The translations under genes and the position numbers were made by a program. Shown one piece after another: positions 21,132-33,612 of a DNA stretch of 64,000 nucleotides. The DNA is from Ophioceras dolichostomum (Eukaryota > Ascomycota > Sordariomycetes > Magnaporthales > Ophioceraceae). Every line of letters starts with the position of its first letter. Position 1 is the stretch's first letter. The stretch covers positions 1 to 64,000 of the forward strand of contig PYST01000017.1 in NCBI GenBank assembly GCA_003049485.1. The letters run 5' to 3'. Under the pieces are notes generated by a model, which ran no database searches, was not told the origin of the DNA, and saw only the letters and a list, made by a program, of their open reading frames with translations.

Positions 21132-24100
21132 CGCGGGGGCTGGAGAGGATGGGGATCCGCTTCGGGAGCAGCGGGTCTTCACGGGTTGGCGCTCCGCCTT
21201 CCGGACGCGGGCATTCTCGATGTGTGGAAGGCAAGGGAAGCACAGATATGAAGGGGAAACAACTATGGAAGGAAGGTAGTGAGGTTTTCTTGCGTCGAGC
21301 TCCAGTCGGAGAGACAAGGAGATGTTAGATGTGTCCAGTAACAGAAAGCAACGAGCAACATTAATATTTCGCTGCCTATCAAAGGGAAGTAAAAAGCTTT
21401 CTTGCGTGGTCGTCTAGATGGAGAGGTGATGATGTTCGATGATGTTCTGGGAGTCATCTAGAACACCCCTCACGCTCTGCCAAGTCTCTTGAGAGGAAGA
21501 GGTGGTGGCTCGTTATCATCTCCTACTGGCCCAGCTGACTTCTGACTTCTAGTAAACATCACTCTACGGACTTCAGGGCCAATAAACTTCCGTTCTGTCA
21601 CCGAGCCGTGCTCACCTCATCGGGGAAATATTGATGGCTCCGATGTGATCAGAATCGCAAGACCGTTTCACCACCACCAAAAGTCCGCCTGTCCTGACTC
21701 GCGTAGCTCCTTATTCCAGAAGCTATGACCCAAAGAGGAGGCGCGGATGTCTACCAGGATGCTTGGCAGCATTGCCTAGTACCTACTAATCGAACTAGCC
21801 TCCCTTCAGTTCCGCGCAAAGCCTTACCTGAAAAGAGGAAGAGCGCACATGCTCGCTGGGGGAGGACGAGAGTTTACACCGTAGAGTTGCCAAGCCCATC
21901 TCTGTTAGCATGGGGTCCCCTGACACAGAGCCTCAACAGGTTCGGACGCACTGGGGCACAGCTCAACGATACTCAACCTTACTAACAACGACCTGATCAA
22001 CGCTTCTCGAACGCAATAGAGTTCGCTCTTGTGTTGAACGATTAGCTGTGCGTCCGCATCCACGTGTTTCACTCACCGCTCGCAACATCTTCCGGGACTT
22101 TCTCTCTGTTCAGGAACTTTGACACGCCTTTTCTTAGTTCCGTACCTGCCTGGGTACCTAGAGCTAGGCAGGTATTTACATAATCCCAGGAGATAACAGC
22201 GCGAAACTGAGAAGAAAACCCAGCCAATAGCCGGCCCTGCCACGCGGCAGCTCCGAGCCGTGCCGCAGATTCGTCTAATCATATGCCACGGCCGAGAGAG
22301 CGGAGTGTGCTATGAAAGTAGACACAGAAACGGAGACGGGCTTCCCAATACGGGCTGCCCTCTTGGAACGTCGAAAACGTACCTACGTGGTAGGGATGGC
22401 GAGCGGCGCCGTCCCCACTGTAGGCGCTGAAGCTGTGCCGACGCATCCGAACCCCGCGTTTTGGACGGCGGTTGTGAGCTAGCGTCGCTGCGACTACGTG
22501 CCAAGTAAGTAAGCAGCAAGGGTCTCCTTGCCCTATGATGCCCTATGATAGGGGGGCCACGTCTTGGCATAAGACAGCATCTGTGTCGTATATGGCGCGT
22601 GAATCCCAAGGACTGCAGTCACGCGGTCGTCCTTCAAGGCGATGGGCGCATATCCTAGCATATTTGTATGTGAACGCATGTGAGAATTACCTGAGCTACC
22701 TTCCTGAGCTACCAATGCTCCCCCGCAACAAGGACCTAGCCTTCTAAGGTCTTGGTTGTGCCCTCTCGGGTCGGGATCGGGATCGGCCTCTTTGCGGTTT
22801 GCAGCGGTGGTTGATGGTGACGGCTTCCGAACGCTGGTGAGGCGAATCGACATTTGAGTCCCCGAGATTCCTTCGATGCCCCTCGAGTTGGTGAGTCCAA
22901 AGGACAGCGCATAGCGCTGCAATTAGCATAAATCATCTAGGGCTCCGGTCCTCATACCTCTGCCGCCCGCTCGCCGAGCTGGCAGCCAACCTAGCAGGTG
23001 CCCGGAGGCCCGATACTGATGAGATTGGGATAGTTAGTGTCGTCTTCGGCGCCGGTCGCCGGCCTAGCACACTGCCTGTGGTCGGCTCCGCCCTCGACGT
23101 CGTCCTCGTTATGAACTTCCTCACTCTGGCACCCTCAAGTGGAGATGGCCGTGGTCGGGGCGGAGTAGCTCGGATATACGAGGGCGGGGTCGGCGGAGAC
23201 TGCCGAGAGAGGTGGGGCCGTGACCGTAGGACGCCTCCTCAAGCAGAGACACGTGGCGAACAACCTGGGCATGCCCGCTGCTGTGTCCATTTCGAGACGC
23301 AACAAGGGGAGATACGATGACCACGGGATCACTCACCGCCGCGAAAAGGCGAGAGCGGTAACCAAAATAATGGACGAGTTTGGCCAAAATTTGACGAGCA
23401 GGGTGTTCACACCCAACCAGACGGGAAGCTCCCCGGCCCGTCCTCCCGTTCGATGCCGGTTAGCGAGTCAGGGGGATCACCGTCCGGAGCACGGCGCACA
23501 GCGTACAGGAAGGTATCGAGAAGGGCCAAAGAGCTACCTATCGTGCTGTAGTGGCAAAGCACGCGATACGCTACAAACGAACGTATAGCCAGTCTGGTGC
23601 TTCCCGGTCTGCCGGTCTCGTGTTCCGTGTTCAAGGCGTCCAAAAAGAAACACAGCGTTTGGACCTTCTTTTCCAGACCGACTCCCCCGAAGCTCGGGAG
23701 CTCAGCCAATAAGAGTCGGCATATTACATCCGACCGCGTCCAATGGATCGGCCTCTGTGTCAGGCAGGGGTTGCATGATGTCACCCGTCAGAGCCTGGAA
23801 CTTCTTGGCAGTTATGATACTATCATTGAGTACGACAGAGCACCGGCGCGGCGCACGCGCTGATCGTATGGGCCAAAGGTAGCCGAGTTAGATCCGTGAC
23901 AGAATCCGGCGGGGTCGGGATACCCACGCTCTAAATATGGGTTGCGGGGTCGGCATTCGCAGGGTGCGGGGTCGCCCACGACATGGGTCGATAGATTCAT
24001 TGAAATCGACTGCTCCTTCCACTCTGTTCTACCGGCTAAGACGTGCTTGCTTCCTTTTCCTTTCCGTCCGATCTGCAATCGCTGGTTGATATGAGGTGGT

Positions 24101-24330
24101 GGCTCTTGCCGAATTCCAAATCGCCGTCTTTGCGTCTCTTTTCTACCTCGGTCAATCCTTCCTATCATTCCTATCTCTCCTCCCAACAACTTCGACCGAC
24201 ATTCCGACATCATCACAATCGTCCACTTCCGGGTGCAACAACAACATCAAAAACAGTTGCTGCCGTGCAATTCGTCAATCGAATCAACAGACAACAGTAC
24301 AAACAAAACTCGTCGTCAAAATCAGCCACA
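21132..24330. other. gene-poor stretch upstream of the catalase-peroxidase gene
   Basis: No gene is supported with confidence. Fragments on the minus strand at about 23.3-23.8 kb have hydrophobic runs and a GTGAGT border near 23330, but I could not join them into a chain. A 9-bp inverted repeat lies at 22143-22174. The last 300 bp, CT-rich and in frame with katG, is probably 5' untranslated leader. Confidence 0.4.
22143..22174. repeat. short inverted repeat (hairpin)
   Basis: TACCTGCCT (22143-22151) and AGGCAGGTA (22166-22174) are exact reverse complements around a 14-bp loop holding GGTACC. It has the same ACCT/AGGT flavour as other elements in the window. Confidence 0.6.
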
Positions 24331-24600
24331 ATGGGTGAACCTGCAGAGTGCCCGCACATCAAGACGGCCAATGTCGGCGGCGGTGGCACCAAGAACCGCG
24401 ATTGGTGGCCCGACGAGCTCAAGCTCAACATCCTTCGCCAGCAGACGCCGGTCACGAACCCGCTCGGCCAGGATTTCGACTACGCCGCCGCGTTCAAGAG
24501 CCTGGACTATGAGGGCCTGAAGAAGGACCTGCACGATGTCATGACAAACTCGCAAGAGTGGTGGCCCGCCGACTTCGGCCACTACGGCGGCCTCTTCATT

Positions 24601-24632
<32 letters not shown>

Positions 24633-26583
24633 CGTCTCGGATGGCCGTGGCGGCGGTGGCCAAGGCCAACAGCGCTTTGCCCCTCTCAACAGCTGGCCCG
24701 ACAATGTCAGTCTGGACAAGGCCCGTCGCCTGCTCTGGCCCGTCAAGCAGAAGTACGGCAACAAGATCTCTTGGGCCGATCTGCTGCTTCTGACTGGCAA
24801 CGTCGCCCTCGAGTCCATGGGCTTCCAGCCTTTCGGCTTCGCTGGCGGCCGTCCGGATACATGGGAGGCTGACGAGTCCGTCTACTGGGGCGGCGAGGAC
24901 ACCTGGCTTGGCAACGAGGTCCGGTACTCGGACGGCAAGGCCGGCGTCAAGGGCTCCGGCACCGTCGACGCGGATGAGTCCATGAAAGACCACAAAGACA
25001 TCCACTCGCGCGACCTGGAGCAGCCGCTGGCCGCTGCCCACATGGGTCTGATCTACGTCAACCCAGAGGGTCCTGACGGCAACCCTGACCCTGTCGCCGC
25101 GGCTCGCGACATCCGCACGACTTTTGGCCGCATGGCCATGAACGACGAGGAGACCGTGGCCCTGATTGCCGGTGGTCACTCCTTCGGGAAGACCCACGGC
25201 GCCGGCCCTTCTGACAATGTCGGCAAGGAGCCCGAGGCCGCTCCCATCGAGCAGCAGGGCCTGGGATGGGCCAGCAAGTTCAACTCCGGCGTGGGTCCCG
25301 ACGCCATCACCAGCGGCCTGGAGGTCACCTGGACCAAGACGCCGACCAAGTTCAGCATGTCCTACCTCGAGTACCTGTTCAAGTTCGAGTGGGAGCTCAC
25401 CAAGAGCCCCGCGGGCGCCAACCAGTGGGTCGCCAAGGACGCTCCTGAGATCATCCCGCACGCGTTCGACCCGAACAAGAAGCTGAAGCCCACCATGCTC
25501 ACTACTGATCTCTCGCTGCGCTACGACCCAGTCTACGAGAAGATCTCTCGCCGGTTCCTTGAGAACCCGGCCCAGTTCGCGGACGCCTTTGCCCGCGCAT
25601 GGTTCAAGCTGCTGCACCGTGACATGGGCCCACGCTCCCGCTGGATCGGCCCGGAGATCCCCTCGGAGGAGCTCATTTGGGAGGACCCCATCCCGGCCCT
25701 GAACCACCCGGTCGTCGACGCCGACGACATCTCCGCCCTCAAGCAGGCCATTCTGCAGACCGGAGTCGCCCCCTCGAAGCTGATCTCCGTCGCCTGGGCT
25801 TCCGCGTCCACCTTCCGTGGCAGCGACAAGCGCGGCGGTGCCAACGGCGCCCGCATCCGTCTTGCTCCCCAGAAGGACTGGAAGGTGAACAACCCGGCGC
25901 AGCTCGCCGAGGTTCTCCAGGCCTTGGAGGGCGTGCAGCAGCAGTTTAACGGCTCTGCCGCTGGCGGCAAGAAGGTCTCCCTGGCCGACCTCATCGTCCT
26001 CGGCGGCGGCGCGGCCCTCGAGCAGGCCGCGGGCGTGCCCGTGCCGTTCGCCCCCGGCCGGATGGACGCCTCGGACACGCAGACCGACGTCGAGTCCTTC
26101 GGCCACCTGGAGCCGTACGCCGACGGCTTCCGCAGCTACGGCAAGGGCACGCGCCGTGTGCGCACCGAGCAGTTCCTCGTCGACCGCGCCGCGCTCCTCA
26201 ACTTGAGCGCGCCCGAGATGACCGCCCTCGTGGGCGGCCTGCGCGTGCTGGGCGCCAACTACGACGGCTCGTCCCACGGGGTCTTCACGGCGAGCCCGGG
26301 CAAGCTTACCAACGACTTCTTCGTCAACCTGCTCGACATGGGCACGGTGTGGAAGGCTGTTGACGCCGGTGAGGCTTTTGAGGGCGTCGACCGCAAGACG
26401 GGACAGAAGAAGTGGACCGCCACCCGCGCCGACCTCGTGTTCGGCTCGCACGCCGAGCTGCGCGCTGTTGCTGAGGTGTACGGCAGCGCCGACGGCAATG
26501 ATAAGTTTGTTAAGGACTTCGTCGCCGCCTGGGTCAAGGTTATGAATGCGGACCGCTTTGACCTGTCGCGGTTTCCGCGTTGA
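24331..26583 (+). CDS. katG: catalase-peroxidase (KatG)
   Basis: Bifunctional haem enzyme that removes hydrogen peroxide (catalase) and oxidises donors (peroxidase). Single exon, 750 aa from the ATG at 24331 (MGEPAECPHI). The frame is open to 24043, but that stretch is Ser-rich and not family-like, so it is taken as leader. The N-terminal haem half shows R91, W94 and H95 in RMAWHSAGTYR and the proximal H283 in AGGHSFGKTHG. The covalent adduct residues that give catalase activity are all present: W94, Y242 (LIYVNPEGP) and M268 (GRMAMN). The degenerate second half, from gene duplication, follows. There is no signal peptide, so this is the intracellular (KatG1) type. Fungal katG genes are known to derive from bacterial transfer. 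The long antisense frame opposite it is a shadow of GC-rich codon use. Confidence 0.97.
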
Positions 26584-28487
26584 GAAAAAAGAGGAGGATG
26601 AGGATGGGACTGAGAAGGAGCAGGAGCAGATGTTCCTCCTACATCTTGGCCTCAAACTGTGAGGAGGACTGGGACGAACTGTTCGCTCGCTGAAGAAGAG
26701 GAAAAACTACGTTGGTTCTCTTTTGTTGTTGATGCTATTTCACGGGATTGTGAGCGAGAGAGAGGGAGTGTGTGCGAGAGAGACAAGACAGTTCTCCAAC
26801 AATCGACGATCGTTCCCGCGACAGAAACCACGAGCTAGGTAGCAAAGACGAACAAATCGCGAAAAAATCCATGTTTTACTGCGACGCGCAGCCCTTTTCC
26901 TCCACCTCTTCATGTCACAAATGGAATAGTCTCAGCGTCTTTCTGTCCGTGTTGCTGCCACTGGCGGAGTTCTGATCCCTCTGCCCAGAAAGTTCTGTTC
27001 TATTAGTCAGTAATCACGTCAGCAGCTCTGCTCGAGTTGGACGGATGCAATGGCAACAAGGCCGAGAATGCCAACTAATTTGTAAACCGGGGGCCTGTCT
27101 TGGTTAATCGGGCCGTACCAGTCTCCCCGTAGTAAAGTCCGGCCAAAATCCCACGACTCCGACCCGGGGACGGCTCGATCTTCTCGGGTGTTGGCTCGGC
27201 GGAGTGATGATCTCCGGTCCGTCCATGTGTGTCTGGAGGCCCGTAGCGTCTTCCCTCCCAAACCTTAATCCTGTCCCGAAAATGGCGGGTTTTGTGCAGG
27301 CAGACAGGCACACAAAGAAAAATCCAACCGCAAACAGGGTGTTTCAGCTTTCGACTTGTTTATCCCTTTAAACAGAAATGGCATCACCTGACTGTATTGA
27401 GCGAATGCCAACGGAACATTGGTTGCACAAAGGAACCGGAAGGCATCACAAGGCCCAGCTAGGCAGGGCAAGCAGAGCACAGGTTCCCCCACGCCACCAG
27501 ACCGCTTGAAACTTTGGCGTTAAGCGGAGCTAAGCCCGGTAAATTCCAGCAGCGTCAGGCACCAGGCTCTTCCAGGCCCATTCAACCCGCTCTCTTGGGC
27601 CGTGAGTTTCTAAGCCTTATGAAAGCGCTTCCGCTACCATCCGGACCGAAAACCCCATCAAGCTCCATTTATCTCCGAGAGATCTCGCGAGGGATGGATT
27701 AGGCGCCGGTCCTTTTGAACTTGACAGCATTTTAGCGTTCACTACCAAAGGTGACATTTTCCCCTTGACCTGCGTTTGCAAGTAACGGGCGACTGCAATC
27801 TCCATTGGCCAATTGCTAGCTGTCAGTGAAGGTACCTGTAGTTAGGGGAGGAGGGGCGGCTCTCAGTGGATGTTTGGATGCATTCAGCTAGCCGCTTCTG
27901 GATCGATAAGAACCTCAGTCAATGAGAAGACCACACAACTGCAAGTGCTGTAGGCCGGTTTTACGATCGAGCGAGCGATGAAGTCGTGTTTTCTTATCGT
28001 GGTGTCACAAAGAGGGATACTGCTCGCCCTCCTTTTCCCGTTAACCCCACCGTGGATCGAACCCGACTTGCCTGTATGTTGAAGTGAGGGGCAGTTGTAG
28101 CGCGGGAGGGGTGGTGACTCTGATGGTTCCCGCCACGGATGAATGGGGTCGTTCATCACAAACGCGCTACATGTGCCTCGCCGCTGTGATATTTAAAAAG
28201 ATGGCGGCCGTCCACCAACATGCTCGAAACCCTTCACACCCTCAAGATTCTCCCACATATCACTGCATCTAGACTCGCTTCCGCAACAGCAGAGAATATT
28301 CCGTGCCGCGCCTACACATCCAACTCTCCCGTTAGCCACCTGCATCATCATCACCACTCGCCACTCAACCCAAAGAAGCACAACCCCAAGGAGACCAAAC
28401 ACCCTAAACGGGCAGCTTTTTCACACCACCTCGCCTACCACCCACATACCCAAAGCGCAAGCAAACCGCCCAGCGTCAGCAGCAAAG
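26584..28487. other. intergenic region, no gene supported
   Basis: This is the 3' flank of katG and the promoter of the dehydrogenase gene. GAGA-type purine repeats occur at about 26750-26790. An ATATTTAAAA element at 28188-28197 could serve as a TATA box for the 28488 gene. A tRNA B-box-like string near 28054 on the minus strand was rejected. Confidence 0.45.
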
Positions 28488-29426
28488 ATGGCTCCGACGG
28501 TGGTCCTGGTCACGGGCGGCAACAACGGCATCGGCTACGAGGCCGTCAAGGCGCTGCTCAAGTCTACCAAGGACAGCTACCACGTCATCATGGGCAGCCG
28601 GTCGCTCGCGAAGGCCGACGCCGCGATTGCGCAACTGAAGAAGGAGGTGCCCGGCACATCCAACACGGTCGAGGCCGTGCAGCTCGACCTGAGCAGCGAC
28701 GAGTCGATCGAGAAGTGCGTCGAGAAGATCAAGGCCAGCCCCGGCCGCCTTGATGTTCTTCTCAACAATGCCGGTAAGCAAGAAGCTACCCTATGTACCT
28801 TACCACCTACGTCTCTTCTCTCTCCATCTTGGAATCTTCTGTCTAGGTCCAGCCCCTTCGCTTGCTAACCATATCATCATAATCTTCTTCTATTCACCCC
28901 CCAAATAACAACAGGCGCCACCTTCGACCCCGACTACCTCGCCGGCAAGCTCACCCTCCGCGAGACCTTCAACCAATCCTACGACGTCAACGTCACCGGC
29001 ACCCACGTGCTCACCTACCAGCTGATCCCCCTCCTCCTCCAATCCTCCTCCCCCCGCCTCTTGTTCGTGGCAGGCCTCTCCCACATGACCCTCGCGGCCG
29101 AGAACTACTTCCCGACCCCGCCCCAGCCGGCGGGCTGGCCCAAGAAGATCGGCTTCGAGACGATCGCGTACCGCTGCAGCAAGACGGCGCTCAACATGCT
29201 GATGCTGGACTGGAACCACAAGCTCAAGGCCGACGGCGTCAAGGTCTGGGGGGTGGGGCCGGGCTTCCTGGCCACGGACCTGGGGAACATGAAGGAGATG
29301 GTGAAGGAGATGGGCGGCGGCCACCCGAGCGAAGGGGGGGAGATCATGAGGGCTGTTATCGAGGGGGAGAGGGATGCGGATGTGGGCAAGGTTGTTGAGA
29401 AGGGTGGGAAGATTACACCGTGGTAG
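28488..29426 (+). CDS. short-chain dehydrogenase/reductase (classical SDR), two exons
   Basis: NAD(P)-dependent oxidoreductase, probably acting on a carbonyl or hydroxyl group in the cytosol. Exons 28488-28773 and 28915-29426 join at NNAG|ATF and give 265 aa. The Rossmann motif TGGNNGIG is at residues 9-16 and the structural NNAG at 93-96. The catalytic triad S151, Y181 and K185 sits in GLSHM and YRCSK, with the PG motif after the active site (VGPGFLATDL). It lies 2.4 kb before the DMATS gene and on the same strand. It may therefore be the left member of the metabolite cluster (a ketoreductase step) or merely a neighbour. The substrate cannot be told. Confidence 0.92.
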
Positions 29427-31798
29427 AGAGAGAAGGGGGGAGAGAAAGGGAGAGAGAAGAAGCGCACGGAGGGAGATGGGGCTCCCGGCGACCCGGTCGG
29501 TCCCTTGGCCGGTCTTGGGGCTTTGCCTTGACTTGCGACGTCTTGCTGGTCTGATGGCTGACTGATTGGTCGACTGATTGTTGCTTGGACGTCTAGTCCT
29601 ACGGTCGTCTTAGTTAACTAGAAGAGATACGTCTTATTTGTGACCCTCGTGCTTTGTCTACGACTGATTCCTTAAGCCGTTGATGTAAAACTTGCAGCTG
29701 CAAGTATCTACCAGTTTGGGCAAGCAGGCCATATTTTCGCCTCTCGACCCGAACGTCTGGCACCCCGCCGCCCGCCTAGTAGTGCTTTATTTGGTGCCGA
29801 GATTCCCCCCGTTCCCTTTCTCACCACATTAAGTGTACCGAGACTAGTCGAGAGCAGTAGTAGTGTGGATGGAAATCACTTGTCTGCACTGGACCGCAAC
29901 TAATGCCCACAGGACTAGATAGGTACTTTGGATTAGCCCCTGACCCCGACAAGTTGACTCAAAGTCTTGGTTGCTTGTAGGCAATTAGCCCATTTTTCGC
30001 CATGCGGCTTGGCCAGGAGGGACGCTGGCATGCAACCGGGTAGAATAGCGTGCCTGACGGTACCATCAACTCAGGTGGTATGTAGGCAATTTGCAAATCC
30101 CGCCTCACCCTACCCACGCCTAGGCATCTTTACGAGGATGCAGACACGGCACATTGCACGATGACGACGTATCACAATACCAAGAATTCGAAAGTGCGGA
30201 ATTAGGGCGGATGTTCAACGTCTTTCGTCCGGGGGGCACGTGTGGAAGTCTTCCCGTCCCGCCATTGCATCCCGGGAGTTGTAGTATGACAGAAACCGTA
30301 AGTGAGATCGGGGGTCGGGGATGAGATTCGGGGATCGGAACTCATACATGGATTGCGGGGGCGGCTGACAACGATAGGCCCACCCACCCGCTTCCACTAA
30401 CGGTGCCATGCCGGTAGACAACAAGCCACAGTCGATATTCGGCTAGTCTGTGTTTTATTTTTCTGTCTCTCTGTCTCTTTCCGATACCGGGTCGAGACGG
30501 AGCGGGGTCTGGGAAGATAGCATCAGCAGCTTGACTAGTAATAGGCGGCACTCACTCAGTATCAGTCCGAGCCAGCCCTCGCCGACTTACAAGTATTGCC
30601 ACCTCCGGCGCGATGAGACTAGGTGGTAGGGAGCTTAGTACTCTCGCTCCACACCGAATGCTTTCTTCCCGTGAAAATGCAACGGAACCGAGCAGCAAGG
30701 GGGCTAGCCCTCGTAAAGCCAAGCCAGCTGGACGGCTTATCTGGGGATTTGAGCCCGTAATTACGGTCCGTCTGGAGATTACAAACTTACACCCTCCAAA
30801 GGCACGACTATACACAGAAAGCATTGCCAAGCGGCCAGCCAAGCGGCCAGCCCAGCCGCCTTGGGGCCTTGCCGTCTGGGGCTCTAAGCAGCTCCCTCCG
30901 TCCTTACGTCCGAGCTCCAGTAGTGTTCCCTCCTGGAAAGGGAAAGGAGGACGCAGGCTGAGTCTGAGTCAGGCACCAGAGGAAATAGGCGGAGGTTATC
31001 CCGCCAAATGGTTGGTGGTAAACCTGTTTTTGCTTTCCGTCTTCCCTGCCGGCCGGGCGGCCGCATGTGCGGGCCGAACAGGCTTGATCGTCCGGAGTGT
31101 CAGCCAGCTTGCACACAACACCGTTAGTGGACACTGGAAAAAAGCTAGGGTTCATCGGGGAGGGAGGGTGAGTGAGGGGGAAAGTGGAGTTTGAATTTCT
31201 GAAGTACTGACGATGTCGGTTTCAGACTTGGGGTGAAAATTTCTTCGCCCCTCGGCCAATTTTCAAAGAACGGACGACGGAGATGCACTGGGGTCACTGG
31301 GCTCGGTTGACAATGGGATTATCCTCTTTCCTTGCCTAGTATAGCCTAGTTCGACCGGCCGGCATCCCTATCCGTTCGTCCAACGGCGATGGGGAAGATG
31401 AACGGACGACGCCAGCAAGGGGCGAACAAACCGTGGCCTTCAAAAGGGCAGGTAAGGAAGGTTCTACGGAAAGCACTTTTCAAAGGAATAAGAAGGACTC
31501 ATGGTGATTCGAATAGAATCGCGATAGCAGACGCAGTTCGTCGATAAATAACTCGTTCTGATCCTGCTCGTACAACGTCAACCCTTCGTCGATCACCACG
31601 TGCACCTGTATAGCCTCACTTTTGAACGCGCCGGCGACACGCATTTGAGCCATATATCCCTAAGCAAGGGACTTGTCTCTCGTCTGTGGTTCCCCTTAAC
31701 TCCATCGAGCAAGGTTCAAGGTTTAAACCAACAACCAACAATCCTTATCCCCGCTTAACCCGCTTCACCCTGTTGTAGAGGGACGCAAATAGCCCATC
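29427..31798. other. gene-poor stretch, left flank of the cluster
   Basis: No supported gene. The frame at 30613-31194 has no domain content or fungal-like exon structure. The last 150 bp hold the DMATS core promoter. Confidence 0.45.
31653..31658 (+). promoter_or_regulatory. TATA-like box of the DMATS gene
   Basis: TATATC sits 146 bp upstream of the ATG at 31799, followed by a CA/CT-rich leader (CAACAACCAACAATCC). The position fits a core promoter. Inferred. Confidence 0.4.
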
Positions 31799-33612
31799 AT
31801 GAACGGGACAACGTCAACGAAGCTCAACGGCGATGCAAATGGCTATGCCAACGGCGACGCCAACGGCAACCACTACCACCAGAATGGCACCAACGGCACC
31901 AATGGCTACGGCTACACCGCAGCCGTCTCCCCGAGTCCCAAACCGTGGGACTCGTTGGTGCGGTGTCTGCCAGACCGTGATCCGGACAGCGACTTCTGGT
32001 GGCAGCTGACGGGACGCCACCTAGCATTGCTCCTCGATGCCGCCGAATATCCCCAGAAGAGCCAGTTCGAGGCGTTGCTGCTTCACTACCATTGGACGGT
32101 AGGTACTAGTCGTCGTCTCCTTTTCACAGTCGTTTCAGCAGCAGCCTTTTCCAACAAGAATATCAACCCTGCCCAGCCCTGCCATGCCCTGCATTATCTT
32201 GTATTACCTTACGTCAACTCCACCACCAGCAACCTGGTCACTTAGAGACCCGGCTAGTCTACGATCCGATACACTCACCGACTCTGTTGAATATGCGTTG
32301 ACCCTTTGACCCGCAGGTACCATGCATGGGCGCAGCACCTCGATCATACAGCACCGGGTTCGGCGGCCTCCCCCAGAAGCCCAAGTGGAAGTCCGTCCTC
32401 CAGCTCGACGGCACGCCGCTCGAGTACTCCTGGAAGTGGAACTCACCCACCGGCCAGCCCGAGGTGCGCTACGCGATGGAGCCGATCGGCCCCGCGGCGG
32501 GCACGGCCGTCGACCCGCTCAATCAGCTCGCGACGCGCCGGGTCCTGCACGACCTCGCCTCCCGCCTCCCGGGGACGGACCTCCGCTGGACGCACCACTT
32601 CCTCTCCACGCTCTTCGACCACGACGACGCCAAGTACTTCGCCGAGGCCTCCGCTGGGACGAAGATCAGCACCAGCCTGCTCATCTCGCTCGACCTGCTC
32701 CGCGGCGGCGTCGACGACCCTTCATCTTCAAAACCCCCCGCCGCACTAAAGACCTACTTCCAGCCGCGCCGCCTGGGCCAGAAGACGGGGCTGCTCCCCA
32801 CGCCGCAGTGGGAGTCCGCCATCGCGGCGCTGGACCCGCACAACAAAGCGCGGGAGATGCTGCACGACTTCTTGGCGAACGACGACGCCGAGGGCAAGCT
32901 GCTGTCGCCGTTCTGCCTGTCCGTCGACGACGTCGACCCGTCATCCTCCTCGAAGAACGGCGCCAGGCTGAAGTGGTACTTCAACTCGCCCCACACGTCG
33001 CTCGCCTCCGTGCGGGCCGTCATGACCCTCGGCGGGCGCGTGCCCGCGACGCCGCTCTTCGAGAGGCAGTTCGCCGAGCTGCGTGCCCTCGTCCACGCCA
33101 CCGCGAACCTGCCTGCGGACTTCCCGGACTCCGAGGAGATTCCGCTCGCGCCTGAGCGTCCCAACTCCCCTTCGACCCTCTCGTCATCTTCTTCTTCCTC
33201 CCCGACGGCCACCACGGCCGCGGCTAGGGACGGCTTCGCCGAGATGGCCGAGCTCCTGGTGGGCAGTGTGTACTTCTTCGACGTGGCGCCGGGCCGTTCG
33301 GTGCCCGCGGTGAAGTTTTATTTCTGCGTGCGGAACCACGGCGTCTCGGACGGCGGCATCGCGAGGGGCCTCACGTCGTGGATGAAGGAGCGCGGGCGGG
33401 GTGGGTACTGCGAGGGCTTCTTGGAGGCGATCGGCAAGATCGGAGGGGAGCATCGGAACCTTGAGGATGGGAGGGGCACACAGAGTTTTGTTAGTTGTCA
33501 GTTCAAGTCGGATGGTGGGCTGGATATCACGAGCTATATGGCGCCTGAGGCGTTCCATCCGGGGAGGGCTGTTGGGGGGAGGAGGGGCACTAGGCGGAGG
33601 GGGGATGATTGA
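31799..33612 (+). CDS. DMATS-type aromatic prenyltransferase, two exons
   Basis: Transfers a dimethylallyl (or longer) group from its diphosphate to an aromatic ring; soluble, metal-independent ABBA fold. Exons 31799-32098 and 32317-33612 (218-bp intron) give 531 aa. The first about 45 residues are a G/N-rich tail. The core begins at WDSLVRCL, and the junction restores HYHWTVPCMGAAP, the family's VxPxLGP region. E136 in DGTPLEYSWKWN matches the Glu that binds the aromatic substrate in DMATS enzymes. Diphosphate-binding basic residues and shielding Tyr appear as RYAMEPIG, KTYFQP, KWYFNSP and KFYFCVR. A Ser-rich insert lies at about 385-410. Given the polyketide genes to its right, the acceptor is more likely a xanthone or benzophenone (as for XptA/XptB of A. 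nidulans) than tryptophan; this is inference. Confidence 0.93.

Noticed and set aside
23120..23790. Minus-strand hydrophobic fragments with a GTGAGT border, possibly another membrane-protein gene
   Set aside because: I could not find a phase-consistent exon chain or a recognisable family; frames are broken by stops.
24322..26655. Long open frame (777 aa) antisense to katG
   Set aside because: It mirrors the katG frame. GC-rich third positions remove stops on the opposite strand, and the translated content has no family signal.
28030..28100. tRNA-like B box (GGTTCGATCC) on the minus strand
   Set aside because: No matching A box, acceptor stem or clean T arm could be drawn around it.
30613..31194. 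193-aa plus-strand frame in the left flank of the cluster
   Set aside because: No domain, no hydrophobic or conserved pattern, and codon use unlike the neighbouring genes.
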